From positions 1 through 60,807 of the forward strand of contig NZ_JAKGRW010000031.1 of assembly GCF_021555175.1 (NCBI RefSeq): a DNA stretch of 60,807 bases, in the 5' to 3' direction. A program made the position numbers and the translations under genes. Source of the DNA: Nocardioides alcanivorans (GTDB taxonomy: Bacteria; Actinomycetota; Actinomycetes; Propionibacteriales; Nocardioidaceae). Positions 1 to 8,870 of this stretch are shown here, one piece after another. The first letter of the stretch is position 1, and every line of letters starts with the position of its first letter. Under the pieces are notes generated by a model. That model saw only the letters and a list, made by a program, of their open reading frames with translations. It did not search any database and had not been told where the DNA came from.

Positions 1-265
1 CGGATCCCGGACCCCGACGCAGTCGCGATGCTGCGGCCCGGCGACCGGGTCGACCTCGTCGCCACCGACCCGTCGACAGGCCGGGCCACCCAGGTGGCCA
101 GCAGGGGTGCAGGTGGTCACCGTGCCCCGGGCCGGGAGCAGTACGTCGCCACCCGGCCAGGCGGTCGCGGGCCGTCTCGTGGTGCTCGCTGCGCCTCCCG
201 TGTCGGCGAGAAGCATCGCCGGCGCGGCTGCGACGCGGTACTTGACGGTGATGGTTTCGGGTTAG
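1..265 (+). CDS. SAF-domain protein (CpaB/RcpC-like), 3' part
   Basis: The beginning lies outside the window. Frame 1 encodes a stretch ending LRPGDRVDLVA; after the GGGG run at 104-107 the sensible reading continues one base later (VQVVTVPRAG, then VAGRLVVLA) to TAG at 263-265. One G too many in that run explains the break. The two conserved patches match the SAF fold seen in CpaB/RcpC-type pilus assembly or periplasmic chaperone-like proteins. About 87 residues are visible. It lies directly upstream of mscL, a neighbourhood I recall from nocardioform genomes. The function of the stand-alone actinobacterial version is not established; the family call is moderate. Confidence 0.6.
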   Translation, partial: GSRTPTQSRCCGPATGSTSSPPTRRQAGPPRWPAGVQVVTVPRAGSSTSPPGQAVAGRLVVLAAPPVSARSIAGAAATRYLTVMVSG

Positions 266-336
266 CGTGTCCCGACGATGGTCCACAAAACCCTATTGAC
301 GGGGCTCGGGACCCGCTGAAACCAAGGAGAGATTGC

Positions 337-717
337 ATGGATCTGAAGGGCTTCAAGGAGTTCGTACTCAAGGGAAACCTGGTCGAACTCGCTGTCGCGT
401 TCATCATGGCCACGGCGTTCGCCAAGGTCGTGGAGGAGTTCACCGCAGTCCTGATGGGCTTCATCGGCAAGGTGTTCGACGAGCCGAATTTCAACATCGA
501 GATCGCCGATGTCCAGGTGGGCCTCTTCATCACCGCCCTGGTCTCGTTCCTGATCCTCGCCGCAGTCGTCTACTACTTCGTGGTGACGCCCTACAACATC
601 GCCAAGGCCAAGTTCATGGCCGAGGACCCCGTTGACGCAAAGCCGGACGAGGTCCTCCTCCTGGAGGAGATCCGCAACCTCCTCGCCACCCGCAACGGTG
701 GCCCCGGCCAGGTCTGA
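337..717 (+). CDS. mscL: Large-conductance mechanosensitive channel MscL
   Basis: This 126-residue protein is the usual MscL length and starts MDLKGFKEFVLKGNLVELAV, the family's amphipathic N-terminus and first membrane helix (about residues 14-40). A periplasmic loop (FDEPNFNIEIADVQ) follows, then a second helix (about 65-90) and a charged C-terminal helix ending near LLLEEIRNLLATR. MscL forms a homopentameric pore in the inner membrane and releases solutes on hypo-osmotic shock. The ATG at 337 is chosen because AAGGAGAG sits about 8 bases upstream; the frame is open further upstream but that part belongs to the SAF gene. A strong hairpin follows the stop, so it probably ends its transcript alone. 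Confidence 0.97.
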   Translation: MDLKGFKEFVLKGNLVELAVAFIMATAFAKVVEEFTAVLMGFIGKVFDEPNFNIEIADVQVGLFITALVSFLILAAVVYYFVVTPYNIAKAKFMAEDPVDAKPDEVLLLEEIRNLLATRNGGPGQV

Positions 718-747
718 CTCGACTGACCGGTCAGCACCACTGCTGAG

Positions 748-778
748 GCCCGCTCCACCGAGAGGTGGGGCGGGCTTT
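748..778. terminator. Bidirectional hairpin terminator after mscL
   Basis: GCCCGC(T)CCACC pairs with GGTGG(G)GCGGGC around a GAGA loop, followed by TTT on the + strand. It lies between the convergent mscL and the small minus-strand gene, so it can serve both. Confidence 0.75.
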
Positions 779-963
779 CAGTTTCCGCCGTGGTGGGGCG
801 GCACCTGCTGCTTGAGCCACTCCTCGCCGTCCGGTGCGCTGCGTGCGTCTTCGGGGTCGCGGTCGTCGGAGGTGGAGTCGGGCAGCACGTCACCGAAGAT
901 CGCGGCGAGTCGACGCCGACGCTTCCACTCCGGTTCGGGCTGCGATTCCTGGTTCTCCGCCAT
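778..963 (-). CDS. Small charged hypothetical protein
   Basis: A 61-residue ORF starts at ATG (961-963) and begins MAENQESQPEPEWKRRRR, followed by LAAIFGDVLPDSTSDDRD and a tail ending WLKQQVPPHHGGN. It has no signal peptide or membrane segment and is strongly mixed in charge. The codon pattern is coding-like (G/C in third positions), and it sits 29 bases downstream of an LCP gene on the same strand, so it may be the last gene of that transcript. I do not recognise a family. The stop codon touches the mscL terminator hairpin. Confidence 0.6.
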   Translation of the reverse strand: MAENQESQPEPEWKRRRRLAAIFGDVLPDSTSDDRDPEDARSAPDGEEWLKQQVPPHHGGN

Positions 964-992
964 GGCTTCGATGGTACGAGCCTCCGCGGAAC

Positions 993-2198
993 TCAGGCGC
1001 AGAGCCCGTTGGCCGCTGCTGTCGCCTCGCGCTCCGTCTCGTCGGAGGTTGCGTCCGACGACTCGTCGTCCGGCGCCTCGGAACCCGCATCGGAGGACTC
1101 GTCGTCCGGAGTGGCGGTGGCGGTGGAGCCTGGACGCTGCGCGGCGTCGACGACCTCGGTGCTCAAGCGACGGCTCAGCGGCTGGTCGTGCTTGATCTTC
1201 TTCCAGAGGAGATTGGCGTCCTCGGCCCACACCAAGCGGTTGGGGTCGGGTTCGTAGAAGTCCCACGGCACCGTGATGAACTTGATGTTGTCCAGCCCGA
1301 TGTCCTGCAGTTCGCTCCCGAGGTCCACGAGCTTGCTGAGCTTGCCGAGCCGCTGATCGAGGGTGAGCGACTTGGTCGCGGCGTCGAGGAACTTGTAGAG
1401 CCGGTCCGGACGAGCGAGCACCCCCTTCGACATCACCCGGTCGACCATCGAGGCGATGAACACCTGTTGGCGCTTCATCCGGCCGATGTCACCGTTGGCG
1501 GAGATGTTGTGTCGCACCCGCACGTAGTCGAGCGCCTCTTGGCCCTGCACCTGCCGGGAGCCGGCCTTCAGGTGGATGTTGCCGACGTAGTCGTCGACGT
1601 CCTTCGGCACACAGATCTCCACGCCACCGATCGCGTTGACCATGTCCTTGAAACCGGTGAAGTCGACCTTGACGAAGTGGTCGACCCGGATTCCGGAGAG
1701 CTGCTCGAACTGGCGGACCGTGCAGGCCTCGCCACCGTAGGAGAAGGCGGCGTTCCACATGTCGAAGCCACCGGGGATCTCGGTGGTGCCGTCCTCCTTG
1801 TAGCAGGTCGGCCGCTCCACCATCGCGTCACGCGGCAGGCTGACGCCATAGGCGAAGGTCCGATCGGCACTCAGGTGCAGCAGCATCGTGGTGTCGGACC
1901 GCTCGCCGACCTCGGAGAGGCCGTCGATGTTGTTGTCACCCTCGCGGGTGTCGGAGCCCATCACCAAGATGTTGAGCGGGTCCTTCGGCCCCTCGACGTC
2001 GACGTCGTCGGGACGGTCATCACCGAGTTGGGCATCGATGTTGATCGTGTGGAGGTTCTCGTTGAGGTGCCGGTAGGTGTAGGCACCGAAGAGACCGATG
2101 CAGATCACCATCGTGAGCACCAAGAAGCCGAAGTAGCGAGCGACGTGGTGCCTCTTCCGGGCGTCACCGCGGTGGCGGCCGGTGGTCACTTCGCTCAC
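993..2198 (-). CDS. LytR-CpsA-Psr (LCP) family cell-wall ligase, copy 1
   Basis: LCP enzymes transfer undecaprenyl-linked glycopolymers (teichoic acid, arabinogalactan or capsule) to peptidoglycan outside the membrane. The 401-residue product has a short cytoplasmic N-terminus, one membrane helix (about 20-42) and the extracellular LCP domain: NILVMGSDTRE, SDTTMLLHL, YGVSLPRDAMV with the phosphate-binding Arg, then DYVRVRHN and RMKRQQVFIASM. The C-terminus is a low-complexity acidic Ser/Asp tail (roughly 345-395). A GTG at 2196-2198 is preferred because it gives VSEV..., matching the start of copy 2; the frame stays open to 2306. Its neighbour at 2336-3552 is a close paralogue with the same C-terminal signature NGLC. 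Confidence 0.92.
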   Translation of the reverse strand: MSEVTTGRHRGDARKRHHVARYFGFLVLTMVICIGLFGAYTYRHLNENLHTINIDAQLGDDRPDDVDVEGPKDPLNILVMGSDTREGDNNIDGLSEVGERSDTTMLLHLSADRTFAYGVSLPRDAMVERPTCYKEDGTTEIPGGFDMWNAAFSYGGEACTVRQFEQLSGIRVDHFVKVDFTGFKDMVNAIGGVEICVPKDVDDYVGNIHLKAGSRQVQGQEALDYVRVRHNISANGDIGRMKRQQVFIASMVDRVMSKGVLARPDRLYKFLDAATKSLTLDQRLGKLSKLVDLGSELQDIGLDNIKFITVPWDFYEPDPNRLVWAEDANLLWKKIKHDQPLSRRLSTEVVDAAQRPGSTATATPDDESSDAGSEAPDDESSDATSDETEREATAAANGLCA

Positions 2199-2335
2199 AG
2201 ATGGATCTCGCTCGGGCTCGGGGTCTGGACCTGGCGCGGTGAATCTACGGCACCAGTCCAAATGGTGCCTTTTCCTCCGCCCAGACACCAAAACGAGCAG
2301 CTTCACCCGACGGGTGGTCCGGCCTCCGCCTCAGA

Positions 2336-3552
2336 TCACACACACAAGCCGTTGGCGGCGGCAGTGGCGGCCCGCTCCTCCTCGTCGGCGGTCGCCTCTG
2401 CCGACTCGTCGCCGAGCTCCTCGGACTCCTCGTCCGAGGAGCTCTCGTCGGACGACTCGTCGTCCGGATCAGGCGTCGCGGTGGAGCCTGGACGCCGCGC
2501 GGCGTCAACGAGCTCGGTGCTCAGGCGACGGCTCAGCGGCTGGTCGTGCTTGATCCGCTTCCACAGCAGGTTGGCGTCCTCGGCCCACACCAAGCGGTTG
2601 TGGTCGGGCTCGTAGAAGTCCCACGGCACCGTGATGAACTTGATGTTCTCCAACCCGATGTCGCCCACCTCACCGACCAGGTCGGCGATCTTGGCGACCG
2701 AGTCGAGCTCGCTGTCGAGCGTCAGCGACCTGGTGGCGGCGTACAAGAACTTCACCAGCCGGTCGGGGCGAGCCAGCACCCCTTCGACGTCACCCGGTCG
2801 ATCAACGAGGCGATGAAGACCTGCTGGCGCTTCATCCGGCCGATGTCGCCGTTGGCGGAGATGTTGCTGCGCACCCGCACGTAGTCGAGTGCTTCCTGGC
2901 CCTTCGCCATCCGGGTGCCGGCGTCGAGATGGATGTTGCCGTGGGTGTCATTGACCTCCTCGGGCACGCAGATCTCCACGCCGCCGACAGCGTCGACCAT
3001 GTCCTTGAAGCCGGCGAAGTCGACCTTGACCCAGTGGCTGATCCTGATGCCGCTCAACTGCTCGAACTGACGGATCGTGCAGGCCGGGCCCCCGACCGCG
3101 AAGGCCGCGTTCCACATGTCGAGGCCACCGGCGATCTCGGTCGTGCCATCCTCCTCGAGACACGTGGGGCGCTCCACCATCGCGTCGCGCGGCAGGCTGA
3201 CGCCATAGGCGAAACTGCGGTCGGCGCTGACGTGCAGCAACATCGTGGTGTCGGAGAGCTCGGTGTCGTGCTCGACGCCGTCGATGTTGTTCTCCCCGTC
3301 GCGGGTGTCGGAGCCCATCACCAGGATGTTGAGCGGCTTCTTCGGCCCGTCGACGTCGACCTCGTCGGGCCGATCCCCCAGTTGCTTGCCGAGATCGACC
3401 GTGTGCAGGCTCTCGTTGAGGTGGCGATAGGTGTAGACGCCGAAGAGTCCGATGCCCATCACCAACGCGAGCGCGGAGAAGCCGACATGGCGGAGAGCAG
3501 GGTGCCGGCGTACGACGCCACTCGGCTGGTCGTCTCCAGGCACTTCACTCAC
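2336..3552 (-). CDS. LytR-CpsA-Psr (LCP) family cell-wall ligase, copy 2 (frameshift in assembly)
   Basis: This paralogue of the adjacent LCP gene (405 residues when repaired) has the same layout: GTG start with GGAG upstream, membrane helix, NILVMGSDTRD, YGVSLPRDAMV, DYVRVRSN and the RMKRQQVFIAS motif. The reading frame breaks after RVTSKG: copy 1 has five C's at the matching point, whereas this copy has four (2779-2782), and the next frame continues LARPDRLVKFLYAATRSLT to the end. The direct comparison of the two copies shows a single missing C, so I treat it as one intact gene. The tail is again Asp/Ser/Glu rich. The pair probably forms one transcript with the small gene at 778-963. Confidence 0.88.
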
Positions 3553-3623
3553 GTGCGTCTCACTCCGCTCGAGTCAACGATGGTGGGCTGAATCTACGAC
3601 ACCTGCTCGACGGACCGACGGCG

Positions 3624-6286
3624 TCAGTCGACCCGGGCAGTCATCGGCAGCCGGCCACGCGCACAGATGCCGACGGTCGCAGCGGTGAGCAACGGAAGGC
3701 CCACCACGACGATGGCGATGAGCAGCCACGGCACGTCAAGGCTGCTCGCATCCGTGCCCCACTGCTGGGTGAGTGGACGGCTGATCGCGATGCCCGGGAT
3801 GAAGCCGACCGGCGCACCGAGCAGGGCGCCGACACCACCGACGACCAGGGCATACGAGGCCGCAACCCTTCGTCGGGTCCTCGGCCGGGCGCCGACCGCC
3901 GCCATGGTGGCGAGATCCGGCCGAGCGTCGGAGAGCGCGAGGAAGGTCGCGGTCAACGTCCCGCCGAGCATCAGGATGCCCCCGAGGAGAGCGAGCACCA
4001 TTTGGATGATCCGGACCGCGGGGTCGGGCTGGTACCCGCGTTCGACGTAGACCGATGAGTTGGTGTCGAGCGCTGCCAGCTCCTCGGCGAGTCCCTGCTG
4101 GAGCTCCTTGCCGATCGGCCCGGGCACGACGAACGTGCCCAGCTCCTCGACCTCCAGGCCGAGTCCGTCGACCAGGTCCGGGGACATCACGGCCACCGCA
4201 GGCTGGGTCCCCCGTACCGGCACCACCACTGCATCTGCCTCAACGGTGCGGACCGCAGCGGGTTCGGTGGCGTCGGGGTCCCAGTGGCGTACGTCGACAG
4301 CGAGACTGCTCACCTCGGGCATCGGTCCGAACTCGTCGGAGTCCTCACCGTCGAGCAGCACCAGCCCCCGTCGGTGAGCACGGCATCGGCTCGGGCACGA
4401 TCCGCCGCGGCCAGGTCGACGTGGCCAGGAAGCTCCGTCGCGACGAGGTACGGCGTGCCGAGCGAGGAGAAGTAGGACAGCAGCAGGCTCTGGTCGCCGT
4501 CACGGAACTCGAACTCGACGGTGCCCTCGTCGGTCGCGGCCTGCGGCACCCGCAGGCCAATGGCATTGCTGGCGGGGAGACGCCGGTCGAGCACGGCAGC
4601 GACCGTGGCAGCGTCGACGTTGACGGTACTCACCGATCCGTAGCCGGCAGGGAGCATCGGGACGTAGCCGTCCTCGTTCGATGCCTCCTGACTGGCCACG
4701 GCGATCCCGAGCGCGACCACCCCGGCAACGGTGGCTCCGACCGCCGCCACGGCAGGGACCGTGCGCGTGCGGTGTCGGGCCGCGTCACGAGCAGCGAACC
4801 GCAGTGACAGCGGCATCCCGGACGCAAGCCGTGCCACGAACGTGACCGTCAGCGGCACCAGCAAGATCATGCCGAGCACCGAGATGATCGCCGAGCCGGC
4901 GATGAGCACCGCAGCGCTGCCACCGCCGTCGCCGCCGGCACCGACCACTGCCCCGAGTATCCCGACGCCGAGGAGGACCAGCCCGAGGAGCGGCGAGCGG
5001 CTCGAGGGCCGGCCCTCACCCCGTCGGCCGGCGAGGACGGCCACGATGTCCTGCCGCGAGGCGGAGAACGCTGGTACCACTGCCGCGAGCACTGCGGAGA
5101 GGAAGCCGAAGCCTGCGACGACGGCCAGCAACGGCCACGGTACGTCGAAGGGCCCGAACCGGTTGGCGTCGAAGCGTTGGGCGACCGGTACGGCGAGCGC
5201 CCCGACCCCCACCCCGAGGACCGTGCCGAGCAGCCCGCCGACCATTCCCACCACTGCTCCCGAGGCGAGCACCGTGCGCCGTGCCTGGCGTGGCGTGCCA
5301 CCCGCTGCGGCCACCAGGGCGAGGGTGCGCGCCTGCGCCTTGGCCCGGACGGCGAAGGCCGGCCCGGCCAGCAGCACCACCTCGAGCAGCACCATCGCCG
5401 CGATCAGGGCCAGCACCGTGATGGTGACCTCGTCCCTGCCCTGGTCGAACTGGCTGAGCCCGTCGGGCAGCGCGGAGGCAGGCGGTGGGTCGGTGAGCAC
5501 CTGGCGGGAGGTTGCGAGGGCTCCGATCGCGTTGAGAGCCTCCACGTCGTCCCACGAGACCGGCCCGCCCCCGACCAGCCAGCGGCCGGTCGGATCGGTC
5601 TCGTCGGTGCCGAACGCGCCGGGCAGTGCCGCAGCCACGGGGTGGCCACGCAACGAGGTGCCTTCGGCAATGCCGACGACCCGGAGCTCGTGCTCCTCCT
5701 CACCGGTCTCGGTCTGCCGGACGACCGTCAACGTGTCGCCGATCCCCGGACCGCGATCAGCAAGTGCCTGGTTGACCACGACCTCGCCGGGACCGGGCGG
5801 GAACTGCCCGTCGACCTGCTCCACCAACCCCTCGGACAAGGGGCTGCCCAGATCGGTCGCGATGGTCTCGACCTCACCGATGCCTCGGTCGGTGCGGAAG
5901 TGCAGCGACTCCGTCTCCAGCGGTACCGCCGTCCGGTCCGGGCCGAGGGCCGCCAGGACCCGGTCGAGACCGTCCTGGTCGACGACACCCGGCGCACCGT
6001 GGACGGCGTCGTCACCGATCACGTCCCAGCCCTGCTCGGGGTCGAAGAGCTGGATCACCTCGGCGAATCCGGATGTCACGACGTAGGCATCGGCGGCGCC
6101 CATCCGACGATCCATGCCCTCGACCGTGGACACGTCCTGGGTCCGCCACACCACCGCCGCAGCTGTCACCACGACCACCGGCAGGCAGATCAGCACCAGC
6201 ATCAACGCGGTCTGGGCCTTGCGTCGCACCGCCTCCCGACGCGCCAGCCGCAGCGCGACTCGCCAGCCGCCCCTCGTCGTACCCAT
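3624..6286 (-). CDS. ABC transporter permease, FtsX/MacB type (frameshift in assembly)
   Basis: This large inner-membrane permease (about 887 residues when repaired) has an N-terminal membrane helix after MGTTRGGWRVALRLARREAV, a long extracytoplasmic domain, then a three-helix FtsX block around 340-450 (VTITVLALIAAMVLLEVVLL), more helices, a second extracytoplasmic domain and a final FtsX block (IIQMVLALLGGILMLGGTLT). That is the duplicated plan of FtsX-like permeases exporting lipids, peptides or lipoproteins. The frame breaks at the C run 4365-4369; with one more base ADAVLTDGG joins LVLLDGEDSDEF. Its ATG overlaps the ATPase stop by one base (TGATG), so the two are translationally coupled. 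The substrate cannot be read from sequence. Confidence 0.88.
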
Positions 6287-7008
6287 CAGGATCGAGCGGC
6301 GGTGTCGGTGAGCGACTCGATCGGGGTCGCCCCGGTCTCGTCGACGACGACGCCGTCGCGCAGGAAGACCACCCGGTCCGCCCACGCCGCATGGCGGGCC
6401 TCATGGGTCACCATGACCCCTGCGGCACCTGCGTCGCACCGAGCTCGCAGCAGGCGCAGGATCTCCTCGCCGGTCTCGGTGTCGAGGGCACCCGTCGGCT
6501 CGTCGGCGAGGATCAGCCGACGCTCCCCGACGACGGCACGGGCTATCGCCACCCGCTGCTGCTGGCCACCGGACATGTCGTCGGGGAAGCGGTCGGCGAG
6601 TTCACCGATGCCCACCTCCTTGAGCGCCGCGCGGGCCTGCTCGCGGGCGACGCGGGTGCTGGCGCCGTCGAGCTCACGCGGCAGGGCGACGTTCTCGGCG
6701 GCGGTCAGCGCCGGAATCAGGTTGAATCCCTGGAAGACATAGCCGATCGACGTACGCCGCATCCGCGCTCGGGCGTCGAGCCCCAAGGTGGTCAGGTCGG
6801 TGCCCTCGACGACCACGGAGCCCGACGTGGGTTGATCGAGCCCGCCCGCGATGGTGAGCAGGGTCGACTTGCCCGATCCCGACGGCCCCATCACCGCAAC
6901 CAGCTCGCCGGCGTACGCCGCGAACGTGACCGCGTGGAGGGCGTGGACCTGGGCGGCGCCCCTGCCGTGCACCCGGTTGACGTCGGTGAGCTGCAGCACG
7001 GCGTTCAT
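6286..7008 (-). CDS. ABC transporter ATP-binding protein (MacB/LolD-like)
   Basis: This 240-residue ATPase begins MNAVLQLTDVNRVHG. Walker A is GPSGSGKST, the Q-loop region is YVFQGFNLIPALTAAENV, the ABC signature is MSGGQQQRVAIARA, Walker B is LILADEPTGALD, and the switch His is in VMVTHEARHA. These are the hallmarks of the LolD/MacB/YtrE subfamily that pairs with FtsX-type permeases, as here. The ATG at 7006-7008 overlaps the stop of the upstream regulator in an ATGA arrangement and the stop overlaps the permease start, so PadR, ATPase and permease form one operon. The frame is open upstream into the regulator, but composition and the ATGA overlap argue against a fusion. Confidence 0.93.
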   Translation of the reverse strand: MNAVLQLTDVNRVHGRGAAQVHALHAVTFAAYAGELVAVMGPSGSGKSTLLTIAGGLDQPTSGSVVVEGTDLTTLGLDARARMRRTSIGYVFQGFNLIPALTAAENVALPRELDGASTRVAREQARAALKEVGIGELADRFPDDMSGGQQQRVAIARAVVGERRLILADEPTGALDTETGEEILRLLRARCDAGAAGVMVTHEARHAAWADRVVFLRDGVVVDETGATPIESLTDTAARS

Positions 7009-7758
7009 CGACGGCCGCCGATCCGGTTCGCGCGGGGCGCTCCGGGCGTGGGGGCGGGTGCGTCGGCCTGACGTCCCTGCTGCAACCGGCTGCGGGCGTC
7101 GGCCAGCCACTGCCGCTCGGTGCGCTGCATCCGGCCTGCCTGCTCGTGGAGTGAGTCGGTCATCGCGCGCTCCGATCGGAGGTGCGGGCGGAGGGACTCC
7201 CTCCACCCGGCGTGGATCTTGTCGGCCGGGCTCAACCGCCGCCCGCCGCAACCGTGCCTCGCAGTGGTCGAGCCAACGGATCTCGGCCTCGGCACCGAAG
7301 ACCAATGACTCGAGCACCAGGCTCCAGGCCAGTTCGTCGGGATCGGTGGCCGCGGAGGACTGTCGTTTGAGTCGGGTGTAGTCCTGCAGGGCCGCCATCG
7401 TCGCGCTGCGCTGCTGCTGGATCACCGTGCCCACGTCGACACCCGGCACGGTCACCGCCAACGCGAGCTTGATCGCGAGTTCGTCGCGCGGTGGCTGGGT
7501 CCTGGCCACCGGCGTCGTGAACCAAGCGGCGACCTCGCCGCGGCCGGCCTCGGTGATCCGGTAGATCACGTGACCCTCGTCGTCCTCGCCGTCGGCGAGC
7601 GCCATGCCGTCGCGCTCCAACCGGCTGAGCGTCGTGTAGACCTGCCCGACGTTCAGCGGCCAGGTGGTCCCGGTGCGACGTTCGAACTCCACGCGCAGTT
7701 GGTAGCCATACATCGGTTGCTGCTCGAGCAGGGCGAGCAGCGCGTGTTTCACGGACAT
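7005..7758 (-). CDS. PadR family transcriptional regulator (frameshift in assembly)
   Basis: The N-terminus (MSVKHALLALLEQQPMYGYQ) and the winged-helix stretch TWPLNVGQVYTTLSRLERDG are diagnostic of PadR regulators; a C-terminal dimerisation helix region follows (WLDHCEARLRR). Near the CCC at 7242-7244 coding character moves to another frame that continues LSPADKIHAGWRESL to a TGA overlapping the ATPase ATG. One extra base would make a single protein of about 250 residues, long for the family. The alternative is a shorter PadR ending near 7232 followed by a separate small ORF. PadR proteins commonly repress a neighbouring exporter and themselves; candidate operator repeats lie just upstream. 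Confidence 0.8.
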
Positions 7759-7780
7759 GGGGCAGCCTTTCCGGATCTAC

Positions 7781-7815
7781 ATACCGAGTATGGAACATGT
7801 ATACCCGATATGCAT
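7781..7815. promoter_or_regulatory. Candidate PadR operator/promoter region
   Basis: An AT-rich island in very GC-rich DNA, 23-57 bases upstream of the padR start, holds the perfect short palindrome ATACcgaGTAT (7781-7791) and a second, imperfect one, ATGTATACCCGATATGCAT (7797-7815). PadR proteins bind such ATAC/GTAT-type palindromes, so autoregulation of the exporter operon is likely. This is inference from position and symmetry. Confidence 0.5.
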
Positions 7816-7940
7816 TCACCCGGTCGAATCACGGCCCCACCCGAAGCCGGAGCAAGCACCCCGGACCCGGGCGACCGAACCACACCCGACCCTTCGCGGA
7901 CGCCGAACCAGCGGACCTGACAAGATGGTCCGCGCAACTG

Positions 7941-8013
7941 GCCCCAGTAGCTCAGCGGATAGAGCAGCCGCCTCCTAAGCGAAAGGTCGCAGGTTCGACT
8001 CCTGCCTGGGGCA
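7941..8013 (+). tRNA. tRNA-Arg (anticodon CCT)
   Basis: A 73-base cloverleaf: acceptor arms GCCCCAG and CTGGGGC pair perfectly, the D-stem is GCTC/GAGC, the T-arm is GCAGG TTCGACT CCTGC, and the anticodon loop is CTCCTAA with CCT. The anticodon stem is weak: GCCGC against GCGAA gives only three pairs next to the loop. CCA is not fully encoded (ACC follows). A hairpin follows at once. Confidence 0.93.
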
Positions 8014-8021
8014 CCGGAAAT

Positions 8022-8061
8022 GGCCCCTGACCTGCTGGAACGCATCCAGCAGTCAGGGGCC
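8022..8061 (+). terminator. Hairpin after tRNA-Arg
   Basis: GGCCCCTGAC(C)TGCTGG pairs with CCAGCAGTCAGGGGCC around a 7-base loop with one bulged C. There is no T tract. Its position 8 bases after the tRNA suggests termination or 3' processing. Confidence 0.6.
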
Positions 8062-8160
8062 GGAGTCGTCCAACGGGGCCAAGCCCCACGCAAACCCCAC
8101 GCAAACCCGTCCGCCCGCCGCAGACATCCAGCCCGTCGAGCCATTGCCGGATTGACTCAT

Positions 8161-8176
8161 TCGAACAGATGTTCGA
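8161..8176. promoter_or_regulatory. LexA-binding SOS box
   Basis: TCGAACAGATGTTCGA is a perfect match to the actinobacterial/Bacillus-type SOS box (TCGAAC-N4-GTTCGA) and lies 10 bases upstream of the preferred imuA' start, where it would overlap the promoter. DNA damage should derepress the imuA'-imuB-dnaE2 transcript. Confidence 0.92.
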
Positions 8177-8186
8177 TCATGGATCG

Positions 8187-8870
8187 GTGCCCTCCACCCG
8201 TCGCCCCACCCCGGATCCGGACCTGGTCCAGCGGTTGCGCGCGCGGGTGCGGCAGATGGAGAGCGGTGGTCTGCGGGAGACGATGCCGGTCCACCCGGCG
8301 CTGGCCGGGCTGGTGCAACTGCATCCCGGCAGCAGCTACCGCGCCGACGCGACCAGCCTGGCCGTGGCGCTGCTGGCCGGCCCGTCCGAGCAGGGCACCT
8401 GGACAGCAGTGGTCGGGGTCGACGACCTCGGCCTCGAGGCCGCGGCAGACCTGGGCCTCGACCTCGGTCGCACCTTGCTGGTGCCCGACCCCGGAGAACA
8501 CTGGGCAGAGGTCACCGCCGCCCTGCTCGACGTCACCGGCGTGCTGCTGCTCCGGCCTCCCGGTCGCGTCGATGCTCACACCGCCAGTCGGATCGCGGCG
8601 CGGCTCCGCAAACGCTCGACCACCCTGGTCGTGCAGGGTGACTGGCCCCAGTGCGATGCCCATCTCAGTCTCGTGCGCCAGCAGTGGCAGGGGTTGGGAC
8701 AGGGCACCGGCCACCTGAGCGCCCGACGCGCCGAGGTGGTCGTCCGGCACGGCGCCGGCCCGACCGTCCGCGGCCTGGTCACCCTCCCGGGCAACGAGGC
8801 ACCACGGCTCCTCAGTCGCTCCGGCCCCCTGCAGGGCCAACCCGCTCCCGCCCTGCGCGAGGTCGGCTGA
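8187..8870 (+). CDS. imuA': ImuA' (mutasome protein, RecA-like remnant)
   Basis: A 227-residue protein upstream of ImuB and DnaE2. In mycobacteria ImuA' is a RecA-related accessory protein that, with ImuB, recruits DnaE2 to damaged DNA. The product has a central RecA-like core without a clear Walker A motif (SSYRADATSLAVALLAGPSE, then WTAVVGVDDLGLEAAADLGL and LLVPDPGEHW), consistent with a non-ATPase paralogue. The GTG at 8187 (VPSTRRPTPD) is chosen because the upstream ATG at 8169 lies inside the LexA box; the start is uncertain. Its stop overlaps the imuB ATG (TGATG). Identification rests mainly on operon context. Confidence 0.8.
   Translation: MPSTRRPTPDPDLVQRLRARVRQMESGGLRETMPVHPALAGLVQLHPGSSYRADATSLAVALLAGPSEQGTWTAVVGVDDLGLEAAADLGLDLGRTLLVPDPGEHWAEVTAALLDVTGVLLLRPPGRVDAHTASRIAARLRKRSTTLVVQGDWPQCDAHLSLVRQQWQGLGQGTGHLSARRAEVVVRHGAGPTVRGLVTLPGNEAPRLLSRSGPLQGQPAPALREVG

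Noticed and set aside
834..2615. Very long open frame on the + strand
   Set aside because: It is antisense to the two LCP genes, rich in Val/Asp/Leu runs produced by the opposite-strand codon pattern, and has no family signature. Similar antisense frames over hrpA (29526-32603), the solute-binding gene (25583-27706) and the FtsX permease (5177-6742) are rejected for the same reason.
6286..7758. PadR-ABC ATPase fusion protein
   Set aside because: The frame is continuous, but between about 7010 and 7240 its codons lose third-position G/C preference while another frame keeps it and ends in an ATGA overlap with the ATPase start. A single-base error explains the apparent fusion.
7941..8187. tRNA-adjacent integration site or genomic island
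   Set aside because: No integrase, direct repeat of the tRNA 3' end or foreign composition is seen; the next genes are the resident SOS mutasome.
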